DNA of 64,000 bases. It comes from Isoetes taiwanensis. Lineage: Eukaryota > Streptophyta > Lycopodiopsida > Isoetales > Isoetaceae. The stretch covers positions 2,519,815 through 2,583,814 of the forward strand of contig JAJEKV010000006.1 in NCBI GenBank assembly GCA_021234155.1. Reading direction: 5' to 3'. Under the pieces are notes generated by a model. It had not been told where the DNA came from and made no database searches. It saw only the letters and a program-made list of their open reading frames with translations. Below, in pieces: positions 1 through 16,240 of this stretch. Position 1 is the first letter of the stretch. Each line of letters begins with the position of its first letter. The position numbers and the translations under genes were made by a program.

Positions 1-344
1 CTCTCCTATTTATTTGGCTGCAACACTTTTTGTTGAGGTTAGTCCATTATGTCACATTCAATCTTTTATTAGGGACATTTCTTGCATTTGTTCTCATCGG
101 GAAAATATCGGCATGTTTAACTATCTAGCAAATAGAAAATTGGTTATTTGACGCACTAAGGATGCAGACAGAAAAAGGACTGGAGTGAGATAAGGTATCG
201 AGGAGCTCCTTAGCCTGAAGGTGACATTGCCTATTCTAAGTTAATGATGCTCTATAGAATAGAATAGAATAGAAATTAATGTCCCTTGTGCCCTCAGGCC
301 CCTGGACTTGTGTAGCATGGGCGAGCTCCCTGAAAGGGCGCTAC

Positions 345-480
345 TAGCACTTTAGTGATGCTCTTTATTTAGCTTCTTTAGTGATGCTCTTTATTTAGTG
401 ATGCTCTTTATTTAGCACTTTAGTGATGCTAGTGATGCTCTTTATTTAGCACTTTAGTGATGCTCTTTATTTAGCTTCTA
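345..480. repeat. Minisatellite with TTTAGTGATGCTCTTTA core
   Basis: Five to six imperfect tandem copies of a unit containing TTTAGTGATGCTCTTTATTT, with spacings of roughly 18 to 40 bp. Some units are truncated (for example GCTAGTGATGCTC near 429), which suggests slippage. No coding potential. Confidence 0.85.
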
Positions 481-1685
481 AACTGCTGGATTAGGAGTTA
501 GAAGTTTAAGATGGTATTTTAGCATGAATGCAGTTGAGGCATTAATTCACAGGATGTTCCTTTGCAATGTCTAGCCAATTCTCAAGAATTCTAAATTGCC
601 TCTGTTTAATGAGCATGATCTAATAGAAGATGACTATCATCTCCTTGCAATGTCCAGTTGATGGTGACTTGCCTATGCTTTAAAAGTATGATCTAACGTG
701 AGGTTAGGCAGAAGACATAATTCTCCATATTCCTGTAACTCATAAGTAGTGTAGATCATGCTTTCATTGTTGTTTAGCTTTGTCTTACTACATGATTGCA
801 AATAGGTATTCAGCGCTAAACCTTGCTTGAGTATTTTGCAAGCAAGGGTTAGCGCTTTCTATCTGATTAAACGTGATGGTTCGTGGCATAGGTTGTTGTA
901 CATGCATAAATAGTGTTGATGAAGGAATCATCTATAGAACAAGTGATTGTTGTATGGGCTGGAGATTTAGAAACAGGTGACTGTTTCATGAAACCTACTT
1001 TGTTATTGGGAATATCATTTGAGCTCTTTCCAGGATAATGAAGATATGGAGATGTTACCTTCGTTTCGTTTTTAAGAGAAATCTAGGTAGCAAAGCTCTC
1101 CTCGATTGATTGATATCTCAAAATAATGAACTATGTTACTCATTCAGACCACTCTTTAGATGTAGAGGGGAAGGGAATTAACAAGAGCGCCATCATCTAA
1201 AGGTGTTGAACTTCAAATCTCAAATCGATGCTTTATGGGGTGGGATAGTGCCATGTAGATGGTGTTTGTGCCATATAGATATGTTCTTGGGGAAAACATC
1301 ACTTTTATTGTGGTCGTTCGACGTTGCCCGACCTAGTAACAGGTGTCTGGCATCGTCTGGTCAAGAATCTCTTCATACATTGGACAGGAATCGTCTGGTC
1401 AAGAATCTAGTAACATATGTTGCCATATATGAAGTGTTCTTGATGGAGAAAGCATGTTCTAGTTATTTTTGGGAGTGTAGACATATTTTTTTCATAATGG
1501 TGCTTTTTCCCTGATAAATAAATGTTGAGGACAGTGATGCATGTATGCTGCTTCCATGAAGCTCTAGGTTGCAACACGAGTCATGGTTATTTTTCTGCAT
1601 GTATGTTTAGAATTATGTGCAAATTCAATGTTGTATCTGTCTTCTTCTAGTATCTATATCATCATCCACGGTCTATGATATGCAA

Positions 1686-1804
1686 GTAAATATTTTCCAT
1701 ATATTCATTTGGTTGATATGCAAAGTGATATCAAACATGTAAGTTTACGTAAATATTTTCCATTTTGTTGATATGCAAAGTGCCATCAACCATGTACGTT
1801 TACA
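1686..1804. repeat. Two-copy tandem duplication, ~60 bp
   Basis: The core TAAATATTTTCCAT, then TTGTTGATATGCAAAGTG, then CATGTA..TTTAC occurs twice in a row with a few substitutions. It is a local duplication with no sign of function. Confidence 0.8.
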
Positions 1805-2030
1805 AATGGGACAAATATTCACGTTATCTGTTACCAATAGACATTCCATATAGAAGATGTTGTTACAATTGGTCTTGCCATCCATTGATGGCATCTGCAT
1901 TTTGTACCCTTATTGCCACATATTAATTCTTTCTGAAAGTTATTAAAATCTAAGCGATCAGGAATAAAGGGCAATTTAATTATGTCAAATCATTTTGGAA
2001 TGGATGTAAATGGTGCATTTATCTTTGATG

Positions 2031-2098
2031 AGAGAAAAAACCATTGTATTGCAGGGCATATTTCTCTACCTAAGAGAAAAAACCATTGTATTGCAGGC
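2031..2098. repeat. 26-bp direct repeat
   Basis: AGAGAAAAAACCATTGTATT followed by GCAGG is present at 2031-2056 and again at 2073-2098, with 42 bp between starts. It is a simple local duplication. Confidence 0.85.
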
Positions 2099-3122
2099 CT
2101 CTTATCAGGTTGAAATATACATGAAATGAAAACATTGCAATCTCCTAAGGAAGAGCAACAACCTATTTGTCTATTAGAAATGTATCCCAAGCACTCAAGC
2201 CCCTATCACATAGGAGATTGCTAATGCCAGGCATCAAGAGAAATGCATCGTTTATGAAGAGTAATGCACATAACATAAGAGCGAGTATTCTGCAGATTCT
2301 TGTTCTTCGACTTTTGCTCACATGTGCATATTATCATCCTCATTGTCATCTCTGTAGCAACTGTGTTACAAAGCAATGAACCACACGAGTATTCAAAGCA
2401 GGAAGAGCAACTGCTATGACCTACAATGGTTGTGCCTTTCTTATTGCAATCGAAAGAATAAATATTGGAGGAATGGTCTCTGATGCAAATAAAAAGGCCA
2501 TCACAAACAGGCCATCAGTGCAAACAATATCGGAATGATGACATTTTTTCCAGGAAGCAATTAAGTGCAACAATTATAGTTAACAGGAAGCAAATCGTAC
2601 CTAAAGTAGGAAGAATGAGGAGTAAGAAAATGTGAGTTTTGGCTGAGATCTTTTGCGGACTTCTGCTGCTTTCTGTGATAAGCTGCTCTTTTAGGATGTG
2701 ACAGCATACCATGAGTCATACATTGAGAAAATGATGTTTGTTGTCTAGAGTTATCAAGCTATTGGAGGTACACAGATCTCAGCCAGTGTTTCTCAATATA
2801 GCCCAACCTTCTCTCTATGTAATAGACATCTGATATCCAAACTCATGTGTCTACATCTGCAAACAACAACTACATGACACTGTCCCATCTCAACTTGAAA
2901 TCTAAAGTTTACTATATCCAGAACTAGCCTTCTTTGTAAATATTAGGTAATATCATGTTCGTATGGTGAATTCCACCTTGAACTACATCATATCTTTCAA
3001 TATCTAGTTTTTCCATTTTGTCCAGCCAAATGACTCGCAATGCAACGTATATTTGTAACTATGCCCTGTTGCATTAAATTGGCATGTTGCTCATTTGCGA
3101 ACAATTGTAAGCAGAGCATCAT

Positions 3123-3124
<2 letters not shown>

Positions 3125-3210
<86 letters not shown>
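3125..3210 (-). repeat. (CT)n tail of LINE-A1
   Basis: A pure 86-bp (AG)n run on the plus strand. Read on the minus strand it directly follows the LINE-A1 3' end, which finishes ACTTCACTTCACCTCTCT. The second LINE, upstream at 6389, ends the same way. The run is therefore best read as the element's 3' tail and not as an unrelated microsatellite. Confidence 0.8.
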
Positions 3211-3212
<2 letters not shown>

Positions 3213-4760
3213 GAAGTGAAGTGTTTATTACGTCTTGTCGAGGCCTAACAGGCCTATAAGACGACAAAAAGCAATATACATCATAAATTTCCATCGTCAT
3301 CATCGATGGATGTACTGCTCTCACTCTCTGAGTGTGAATCACTATAGTAACTGTTATCAGATCTCACTCTCCTGGTATAACTTTCTCTACGCTCAAGTAC
3401 ATCAGATATAAAATTACCTATTTTCTTACTCGGAAGCTCAAACAGATCTAGCAATGATACAGCACATATGTCATATCTATACCTGATATCCTCGTGAAGA
3501 TGGACAAATGTGAAAGTGAGTGTGGTACTCATCCTCCATGTGTTCTCCAGCACATATTTCACATATACGCTATGATCTAGGTACCCCATGCCATCTGCAT
3601 GTCTCTACCTTCAGATAATGTGAACTGAGCCTCATACGTGCCATCACGTGCCGGAAATGCAACGATACCCCATCCGATAAATATCTAGCTCCTGTAAGTT
3701 GTGGATTTAAAGATGTGCGATAGAAAGCCATCTTAGTCTCGGGTGCCCTCCACAATTTTCCATGCATGCGACCTATTACCAGCTTACGGACATCTTCTTT
3801 ACTGCCCAATAAATCTTCCACTGTAAGGTTCCATTTTCTCAGCCACACTTCTGCATCATGGTACCATCCCTTCTCCTTACTGGCTCGCATAGCAACATGC
3901 GTCCTCTCCTCCACGGTGGACTTTAGCAATGTACCCTGCAAAGTGCAATATCGCTTCGCATTCTAGCGGAAGCAAGCCTCCTTCTGCTAACATCATAGGA
4001 TAGGGCGTCTGTAACTTGACCCCTAGCTCAGAATGTAGGAATCTTTTTTGCAGTTTCTCAACTAAGAGCCACAGATTAGCTGTAATACTGGGAGCCCACA
4101 CCTCACATCCATAGAGTACAACGGTTTGGACCAAAGTCTTAAAAAGTGTCTTCTTCATATCCCAATCCCACAAATGATTCTTCTTACATAGCTTTTGCAA
4201 ATACAGCGCACAAGGCTTTTAAGCCCATTATTGTACCTTTGCTCAATGCACATGTTCCATCTATATTTGCTTTCAAATATAACCCCTAAATATTTGAAGG
4301 AAGAAGTTCTTGTCTCAGTGGTGTCCCTTATAATAGAAAACATGTTTTGCCCGGGTGCCAACCACCATCACCTTAGTTTTAGATATGTTCACCTCCAAAC
4401 CTGTTCTATCACGAGAATGCACTCGAGAATTTCAAGATGAGTGTCCAACCCCCTGTTTAGTCCTAGCTATTAAGACCACATCATCCAAGATATAATGGGA
4501 GGGAGATCACATGCTACTTCGCCAAAGGAGCTCCCGGACCACCATTATACACAATCCAATCCTCTAATTCGTCTATAAAAAGACCGAATAGAGTAGGGGA
4601 AAGAGGACATCCCTGCTTTACTCCAATGTTACTGTATACCTGATCCTTGCAGATATCATTCCATGGCCGAGATAACTCTACTAGGACTTTATCATACAAA
4701 CATCGTACTGCTGACCTCAATTCCGTTGGGACATTTAAAGCATCCATTCTCGCCCACAGT

Positions 4761-8585
<3,825 letters not shown>

Positions 8586-8605
8586 CGATCCGAGCCCTCG
8601 GATCG
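8586..8605. repeat. 20-bp inverted repeat at LINE-A2 5' junction
   Basis: CGATCCGAG and CTCGGATCG form perfect 9-bp arms around a CC spacer. It lies exactly where LINE-A2 homology ends and about 25 bp before a TATA-like box. It could be a cruciform-prone target site or part of a promoter. Confidence 0.6.
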
Positions 8606-8629
8606 CCATTCTGGGGAGGGACGAGCCAT

Positions 8630-8637
8630 TATATAAG
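8630..8637 (+). promoter_or_regulatory. TATA-like box
   Basis: TATATAAG, followed about 120 bp later by an ATG in good context (CACCATGT, 8753-8755). That ATG opens only a 24-codon frame. The downstream sequence is T-rich and resembles a 5' UTR plus intron or a non-coding transcript. No coding exon could be recognised, so promoter function is unproven. Confidence 0.35.
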
Positions 8638-8639
8638 GC

Positions 8640-11600
8640 TCTTTCCCCTTCAGGACCGGTTATCGGCGTCTTCTCACAGCAGCTTCCTTCTTTCTCGTAG
8701 CTTCCTCCTGAGCTCCCATAGCCAGATTTAATTGTTCTCCCATTGCCGCACCATGTCCGATCAATCTCATCTTCTCAGATACTCTTTTGATAGCCATCCC
8801 ATGTTATCTTTCCCATCTATCTTCTAGATTCCCTATCATCGTGGTCTCCTATCAGCACGGTTTGTCATGCTCGTTGATGCGTTTGTGGATCTTATCAGGT
8901 ATTCCCATTGATGAGTTTGTACGGATTACCAGGTATCTCCAAACCATATTGTGGTGTGATAATGCTGCTTACCAAAATTGCTTCTGAATTTTTTTCATGA
9001 CGGAAGGCTGTTGTTTCTTTTATGCTGGAAGGCTTCTGATTCTTATGTGCATGCAGTTGCAAACGTTCTCTGTTTATCCAGATTGCTTCTGGGTTTTCTT
9101 TATGGCAACATTTGAATTTAATTCCTTTGCTTCCTTTTTATGGTTATGGTTCTGCGGTTGTACAGCATTGCCGTGCTAACTTCTTACCTGAAGAATCGTC
9201 TTTTGTAGTCTTGAATTTGTATGCATGAGCAGTTACAGGATCAGCTCGATTCTAATCAGCATCACTGGCGATTCTACTCAGATTCAACATATCCTCTAGC
9301 TTCCATGAGCTGCATGCTTTGCTGGACCCTTTGTGCGCTTTATGTCATGCTCCACGATTTCTGTTCTTGCGTAAACGATCAGATCCAGCATGCTGTCATT
9401 TGTAAGACCTCTATTGCCATTTCCGATCAGATCTTGGACGCCCTAGTGGAGGTTTTCATTGCTCTTCTCTGCCAAAACAGCCCCATATCCTCCAGATAAT
9501 TGTCTGACCTTAGCCTTTGGAGCATGCCGATAGGTAGCTTTCATGGCATCCGGGCACCTGCATGCAAGATTCGGCCTTGCTTCATCGGGTTTTCGCAGGT
9601 CGGCTTCAGCTCCAACCTGATTCGACTCCCTGATCTAACCTCATCCACCCTGATTCGGCCGATCTAAACTGCTCCAACCCGTTTCCGCTAATCCCCACTG
9701 CCGGATTGGACTCCTGCTTCAACCTGATTCGGCTAATCCACGCTGCGTTTCCCATGGTCTGTAACTGGCCCAGCGAATAGCAACATGCCACGTCATCTCT
9801 AATCAAATATCTTTTCTTTCCTAAGGTCCTTGACTAATTTGCATCTTCCTTCTCCTTCGCCTTCACTGAGTTCTTTTTCCTAAATCCGCTGCTCAAGTCG
9901 GTTAGGGCACATCTACGTTTGGTCTTGGGCGTGTTCTCCTAGTCTACACCGGTTCTAGGTGCATTGGACTGTTCGTGTTTTGTATTTAGCCTTTTTTGTT
10001 TTTACCACTCACTAACCTTTAGCTAGTGCAGACGTGCTTCAGTTAAGTTTTTCGATTTTACAACAATTTGTTTGGGATACGTTACATTTGACGATGTTGC
10101 TTCTTTCAGTGATTTGAAATACCTGCTTTTTTATTAGGCCCTCGGTTTCTTTACACAGTTCTTTGCATTAATTCGTTTACGTTGCGTGATTCTATAGATA
10201 TGTGTTTAAACCCGGTGGTGCGCTCAAACCTTTAGTTTTTCATTGGGCCATATTATGTTTGCCTCTTTTTTACGAATGGAGAAGAGTCTGTAGGTTTGTT
10301 AAATGATGCAGTATTGTTCCGTCATATTCATTTGATGCACGTATTGACTGGTATATCATGCATCGGCTTCATGGGGTGATTGGGGCCTGTCGTATATGGC
10401 TCGTTGCTCAATCTTCGTTTATTTGCATTTTGATTTCGTCCTTGGGTTGTCCACTGTGCTTTAGGAATTTATTTGCATACTTATTTGAGCATTATTCTCG
10501 TAGATCATCATTGTGAGAATAGGTGAACAAATGTTGTTGTTGCATAAAAGGCCTTTGGATTTTGTAAATTGTGTTGGTCGATAGCGATTTTCCATTTATA
10601 TTGTCAATATTCTCACACAATATTAATTTCTAATGTTGGACGACAATTACTTCTAACAAATCGCTTGTCTTTGGCTTACCCATTCTTCGTAACAAATACC
10701 TCAACAAGGCCTCTTTATTTTTTTGTACGATATAGCGTGTGTTGCGTTATCCTCAACTAGCTACTACAAATATTTTGGTTTTGAAAATGTTGAAAATTTC
10801 TAACTCTTGTGGTGCTCCAGTATTTATTCGATTTTTCAGGCATAGCTTTACTTACAAGATGTCACTTTACATCGTCATTTTGTTTCATTTCACATGTACC
10901 TTATCTTTTTGCTTTATTATTGCAGACCCTCTGTACGACACTAGCTTTGCTCAAAAGAGGTCATTCACATAGTCATTTTGTTTTCACTTATCCTTTTCTT
11001 TTCTCGTTCCACCGTTATGGCCAACCTCCTAGCACTCAACCGGGACCTCCGCACTGTTGACCTTTCATTTCCCCTTTTTTCTTTGGCCATAATCTCTCCT
11101 TGACTTTGGCCTCACATTTTGCCTAAACTGCTTGTGCATAGCCATCTTACTTTTTTCTTCCACATTATACCTTCCTTGTTTGATCCACGATGTCATCCAA
11201 ACTGAACCTCCCTTCTTGACTTTCCTCTTGATTTGTACTGTCATGTGTGCCACTTCTACCTCATCTCCTCCCATATTCCTCGCACACATATCCTATTTGG
11301 CAAGTTGCAGTTTGGCATCATGTTCTTGCAGCTCTTCTTTACAGTTTAGGTTTTTCCGGCACTATCATTATACATCATTTGCATATTTGTTTCGTATTTG
11401 GTTCGGACTTGGGGTGTACATTATTTGTCGAATTTTATACAAGTTGAGTCCCAGATGAGGTATCCGTTCTAGGTTTGCTTTTTTTTTTCCCCGATTATAT
11501 TGACTTGCTTTAGGCTATGGTTTTATATCCCTATTTCCTGGCATTGATTCATTTGAGTATGGTTACGGATTAATAATTGGCATGTTTTTCATGAGATGCT

Positions 11601-12538
11601 TTTTTGCATCGGTATTTTATTTTGAAACATAAAGGGGTGACTATGGTTAATGACTTGCCTTCATGTTATATGGATGCTTTCAATTCTCTGAGGCCCTCAT
11701 TTTCTAGTTTTGGGGCTTAGTACCTCTATCTGTCTTTTTCAGTTTTATATGGTTTTGTGCATAGTATGCCATCTGGGTCATTCATGATATTGTTTTCCTA
11801 TATGGGTTGTCCTCTATTAGCCCTGACATTAGCTGTGTTTTGATATGATCTTGATCTTGCCCTTTTCGATTTGACTTGGCTCTTTGCATGCTTTCATGTA
11901 TATCCATTCATATCCTTCTACCAAAGTTCGGGTTTTGTTAGTTTGACTTCGATTTCCGCTCTGTTGCTTCTAACCTCACCCTTGATTTCTATCCTTTTTC
12001 GCTTGTCTCTTTCCTCATAGGCCTCTTGACCATGCAATTAATTCGACCTCATTCACGAGACACAGTGCCTTGCCTTATCTGGTATCTAGATGTGGCATGC
12101 TATAATTTCCACATGACAATATGTAGTTGTTGCGTTCTCATTACCCATTTCCTCAGTTGGTTATTGAACTCATCTATCTCCTCGATATCCTTCGTCATAA
12201 CTTTTACCTTTGACTTGGTTTTCACATTTGGCCCTCCTCCCTTCAAACATCACCATCTTAACATTCTCTCGACATTTACAATCTAGGGTTTGATGATGTA
12301 GCACACAAAACCTAGGGTTTGACGCCTATAGCGACACTTTATCTACAAGTTATGATTAATAATTTATTTACCATTAATAATAATTTTTTTGATTAATAAA
12401 TTACTTTTTTCATTAGTAATTTTGAATAAAAAACATTTATTTGTTGCAACAAGCCTCAAATAGGAAGACAAAATTATATTAATCACTTCTTGCAAGCATT
12501 TAACAGTAGCTTAGCCATCTCAAGTGGATCACCACACT
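8640..12538 (+). other. T-rich region without recognisable coding
   Basis: The plus strand is strongly T-rich, as in plant introns or UTRs. Only short scattered frames occur and none shows a known domain. A short stretch at 9600-9760 repeats CTGATTCGG-like words. At 12283-12321 two telo-box motifs (CTAGGGTTTGA) occur 30 bp apart; telo-boxes are known in plant promoters. The sequence after 12330 is very AT-rich. It could be a long non-coding transcript, large introns or a decayed repeat. Confidence 0.4.
12281..12322. promoter_or_regulatory. Pair of telo-box-like motifs
   Basis: CTAGGGTTTGA occurs twice, at 12283 and 12312. The motif is the plant telo-box (AAACCCTA on the other strand), common near transcription starts. 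It lies about 1.5 kb downstream of the 5' end of the kinase-like gene on the opposite strand, so relevance to that gene is doubtful. Confidence 0.3.
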
Positions 12539-13863
12539 TCATATGTCGTCTCTCTCTCTCACAACTATATCAGAAGAAAGCCCTGCTGTTTTGAACACAT
12601 CGATGACGCGAACAATAGATGGGCGATCCATGTGCACCAGCTCTCTATCCATCATCATTTGGACCTTCATATGTTGGATGATGTCCAATGTGCTAGAGTA
12701 TCGGTCCGTTGGGTTTATCTCAACACACAACCCCATAAGCCGCATTGCCTGGACAAAATCAAGGAGCATCTCGTAAATGTAGCCCAGGGAATATATGTCA
12801 GATATCTCATGCCCCCATGATGCTTGGTCATCTGATGATGATGTAAAAACTCTCTTCTCCCACCAAGGATATCGCACCGTTCCATCTTGTAGTGTATAAC
12901 GGCTCTTCAACTTGGGCATTCGCTCCTTTCAAAAAAAACGGAGGGCCGTGTCCCAATCACCAATAGCCACCCACACATTTGTAAGGGAGTCATCAAAATG
13001 GAGTTTGACCCTTTTGCAATTGAGCTTTGTGTGTGTCCAACCTGGGCGTGGATGGCATAGACTCCTTACGCAAGAGCGAGAGCTATTTCGGGACGTACTT
13101 ATACACGAGTCTCATTTTGGCTTTCCACTCCGCACTTATCTTCATATCAGCCCTTCTTGGAGCACTATGCATTGCATTTGACCATCTCCTATAAGAAGAG
13201 AATTGGCTTGGAAGATGGTCAAGTAATTCTGCAAAGGTTCCTCCATTCATGAATGGCAAGACTACCATTGGTCCCCGTGGCTCATCTCCACAAAAGACCT
13301 CAGGGGCAAATCCAAGGGGTGTGGCCAATCTTTGGACTTGGGCTCTTGAAACGGATATACTTGTCGACCAACAACCATGATGCAGACTCTATCTTGGCCT
13401 CTCCACACAATGCCGATTATAATAGTCATCTTGATTAAAGTACTGGGGTTCCCAAGATGCGGATTTGGTATATCTGGAAGTCTTGTTTACTACCAATGCA
13501 CTTTACAACTCCAACAGCATCCACATGAATGCTGTCAATAAATGCAGCACATTTATCATGAGCATGTAATGATAATCTAGCCCCTGCACCAATAGAGCTC
13601 CCACTATGGATAAGACTATCTAACTCCTTCACCTGTTCATCTTTGAGACTGCTACTGGCCATCTTGTGATCTTTGCGTCGGACCTTTGCACTTCGCCACG
13701 AATTAGCCCATCGTCCCACGTATGCCTCAGCATAGGGGCTCATAAGTGGCACTTTATACTTAAGTAGCATCCTCAATTCTGGCTCAGGATTGCAAACCCA
13801 AGACTTTAAGTTCTTTCTCATCATATCTTCCAACTCAGACCATGCTCTGGCCACCTCCCACAT
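12539..13863 (-). pseudogene. Degenerate protein-kinase-like gene
   Basis: Minus-strand blocks in shifting frames look like one kinase-type protein. The 5' block 13863-13435 has an ATG and an IGAGA loop that could be a worn glycine-rich loop. Block 13328-13083 has GPMVVLPFMNGGTFAELL, like a kinase hinge and helix D. Across a frame change, 13080-12925 gives an IHAQ..HTQLN stretch at the position of the HRD catalytic loop and GDWDTA at the position of DFG. Block 12919-12539 gives SDIYSLGYIYEMLL and a NPTDRYSS stretch, matching the C-lobe D-x-Y/W-S-x-G and the conserved-Arg region. The HRD and DFG positions lack usual catalytic residues and there are several stops. I read it as a pseudogene; introns or a pseudokinase are alternatives. 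Confidence 0.55.
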
Positions 13864-14179
13864 AATTCAGACCGACATTCTTTCTCAACTGATGCTACAA
13901 AACGGTTAATTCGATCATCAGTTTGCATATGTCGTTCCGGGTCGGTCTGTGCGCATATTTGATTGATGAGGACTTAACTAGACATGTTCCAAATAATTTA
14001 ATTAACTAGTTAAGTTATTTTTTAACCAAAGCTTTTAGTGCGAAATAGTATTACATTAAGTTAGCCTAACCTATTTTTTTTAACTAGCATTGGTGTGAAG
14101 GGAATCATCCAGTTACTGTTAACTTAACTTAACGATAAAAATAACTTAACTAGCTACCTCTAGCTAAAACTGACAATGA
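13864..14179. other. AT-rich spacer
   Basis: No gene seen. Short runs of TAACTTAACTAG-like words recur at about 13980-14160. The sequence separates the kinase-like remnant from the hairpin repeat block. Confidence 0.4.
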
Positions 14180-14567
14180 ACGTGAACTAAGGCCCGAACA
14201 CCTGGTCCTCTCCACTCGCGGTGGAGCCGACCATGTCCTTGCCGTAGCCACCTCTACCTAAGAATGAGAAGAAAAGTGGACTTGGACCCGGACATCTGGT
14301 CCTCTCCACGCAAGGTGGAGCCGACCGTGCCCTTGAACAAGCCACTACAATTTTGTTTTAGACCTAACAAATAACAAGTCGAAGTCGACTTGAGCCCGGG
14401 TACGTGATCCTCTCCACTCTAGGTGGAGCCGACCGTGCCCTTGAACAAGCCACTCCTTAATTTCGGAAAATAAAATTTGATCATAGTGGAAGTGGACTTC
14501 GAACCCGGGTACACATGGTCCTCTCCACTCTAGGTGGAGCCGACCCGTGCCCTTGAACAAGCCACTT
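14180..14567. repeat. Four tandem hairpin repeats
   Basis: Four copies, 90-115 bp apart, of a unit with TCCTCTCCAC, a 5-bp variable centre, then GTGGAGCCGACC. The following GTGCCCTTGAACAAGCCACT is clear in the last three copies and divergent in the first. The sequence CTCCAC-N5-GTGGAG forms a hairpin in each copy. The variable centres (TCGCG, GCAAG, TCTAG, TCTAG) against conserved arms are notable. Function unknown. Confidence 0.75.
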
Positions 14568-14701
14568 CGTCAATTTTTTTTAACCTATTTAAAGCTATAA
14601 AAAAAAATGCAAGTGTGATGAACTTACCAAATGAAGAACGTGTGCAGACAAGATCCTGCCGGGCCCAAATAAAAAAGGACAGCTGCCAAACCTGCAACAA
14701 A

Positions 14702-15406
14702 AAGTTAAAAGAATAAGAACAAAAGAAGAAGAAGATCGAAAAATAAAATAAAAAAAAAATAAAGTGGAAAAAATAGAAAATCAAGAAAAGAAAAAAATAA
14801 TCGAAGAAGAAGATAAGGGTGGGAGAAACAAGAGAAGGGGGGGAGAAGAAATAAGGGAAGGGTCGAAGATGGGAAGGGAAAGCACGAAGGAGAGAAGAAG
14901 AAATGATGGGGGGGGGGAGGGAAGAGAAGAATAGAATCGAAGGGGAAGAGAAAGAATAGAAGGAGGAAGAAGGAAAGAAGGGAAGGAAAAGAAACATGAA
15001 GAGAAAAATAAGAGAAGGAAAGAAGAGATAAAAAAATAGGAGAAGAAGAAAGAATCGAAGAAGGGAAGAAGAGAAAGGAAGAATAGAATCGAAGAGAAGA
15101 GAAGAATAGAATCGAATAAGAGAAGAGAATAAGAGAATAAGAATAAGAGAAGAGAATAATAGAATAGAATAAGAGAAGAGAAGAGAAGAATAGAATCGAG
15201 AAGAATAGAATAAGAGAAGAGAAGAATAGAATCGAAGGGGAAGAGAAAGAATAGAAGGAGGAAGAAGGGAAGAAATAAGAGAAGGGAAGAAGGGAAGGAA
15301 AAGAAATATGGAGAGAAATGAGAGAAGAAGAGAAGAAAAAGAAGAGAGAAGAAGAGAAGGAAAGAAGAGAAGGGGACACGAAGGAGGGAAGAAGAAAGGA
15401 AGGGGA

Positions 15407-15442
<36 letters not shown>

Positions 15443-15455
15443 AAAAGGAGGAAAA
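14702..15455. repeat. Long polypurine tract
   Basis: About 750 bp almost purely A and G on the plus strand, with repeated AGAATAGAATCGAAG words and ending in a (GAAA)n run at about 15408-15443. Any frames here, rich in Ser/Phe/Leu or Lys/Arg/Glu, come from low complexity. Such homopurine-homopyrimidine tracts can form triplex DNA. Confidence 0.9.
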
Positions 15456-15679
15456 AGAAAAATGAAGAACACACAAAAAAAATTGAAATCTAGGTTAGGC
15501 ATGCACCTTTCAATCCAAAAAACCTATTCAATCTAAAAAATATGATGTATTAATCTTAGAATAGTTGCTTGTAGGTCGATCAGGGTAGTAGCGCCGCAGA
15601 TCGCCCAAAAAGCTCGAAGAGGAAGCGAAAAGAAAAGTTCCGGAAAAGCCGGCCGCCCGCGGTTTGAAAAAATTACAGA

Positions 15680-15800
15680 GCGTCGCATGCGACGCGACGT
15701 CGCATGCGACGTTATTTCAAACACGTATATATACGGTTTTACGTCGCATGCGAGGTCCACACGGCGTACTTTGTTATAGCGACGTTATGGACTTTATATT
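15680..15800. repeat. Cluster of CpG palindromes
   Basis: Two perfect 16-bp palindromes sit 1 bp apart: GCGTCGCATGCGACGC (15680-15695) and ACGTCGCATGCGACGT (15697-15712). CGTATATATACG (15724-15735) and a near-palindrome (15741-15756) follow, then TTTGTTATAGCGACGTTAT. The same palindrome and TTTGTTATAGCGACGT word recur at 41930-41975, beyond most of the satellite array. It looks like a dispersed repeat family. Confidence 0.75.
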
Positions 15801-15963
15801 TTTTTTGACGTCTTTTTTAAATGTGATGCTCATTAAAGTTTGTCCCTAGGCTTATTTAGACAGTCCTGAGGCATGCATGCAGTCAATCACATTCCGGATT
15901 CTATTACTACCAGCAAAAATTTTAGTGGCCTAAATATATCTACCAGAACGTGAAGTTGGTTTT

Positions 15964-16240
15964 CTGAAATATCGTCTCTGAAATATCGTGAGTGACTCTC
16001 CCCTCTAGTGAGGTGGCCGTTCAAAGTCCTGGCCTTGTTTGACTTGGGGAAGGGTGCCAGTCATGCTTGCCCAACGACGGGCTACGGGACCGTTCTAACC
16101 CCAACGCTTGGGTCTGGACCTTATCCAAAAATTTTGGAAATTTTCTTGTACGCTGGCGATGACCCTGGAAGCTAGCTCACCAAAAACCATAATTTAATTC
16201 CATGTCATGCATTAACTACGAATTTATGAAGCATAAATGT
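15964..16240 (+). repeat. Diverged single copy of the satellite monomer 3' part
   Basis: The segment aligns by eye with the last ~270 bp of the array monomer. Shared words include GACTCTCCCCTCT, TTTGACTTGGGG, AGGGTGCCAG, GACCGTTCTAA, ATGCATTAA and TACGAATTTATGAA, in the same order. Divergence is far higher than among array copies. It may be an ancestral or old flanking copy from which the array grew. Confidence 0.75.

Larger units (their letters stand above)
1..3124. other. AT-rich non-coding region
   Basis: No reading frame here resembles a known protein, and the longest (about 100 codons) has no protein-like composition. The region is AT-rich and carries several short local duplications, listed separately where clear. 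A 19-bp direct repeat at 1352-1370 and 1390-1408 is another. I see no RNA gene. It is probably decayed intergenic or old repeat sequence. Confidence 0.5.

Noticed and set aside
3091-3342. Poly-Ser/Leu frame over the (CT)n run
   Set aside because: A dinucleotide run has no stops in any frame; the product is low-complexity.
14530-15502. Frames of 230-310 codons rich in Ser, Phe and Leu
   Set aside because: They come from the homopurine tract and have no domain or compositional sense.
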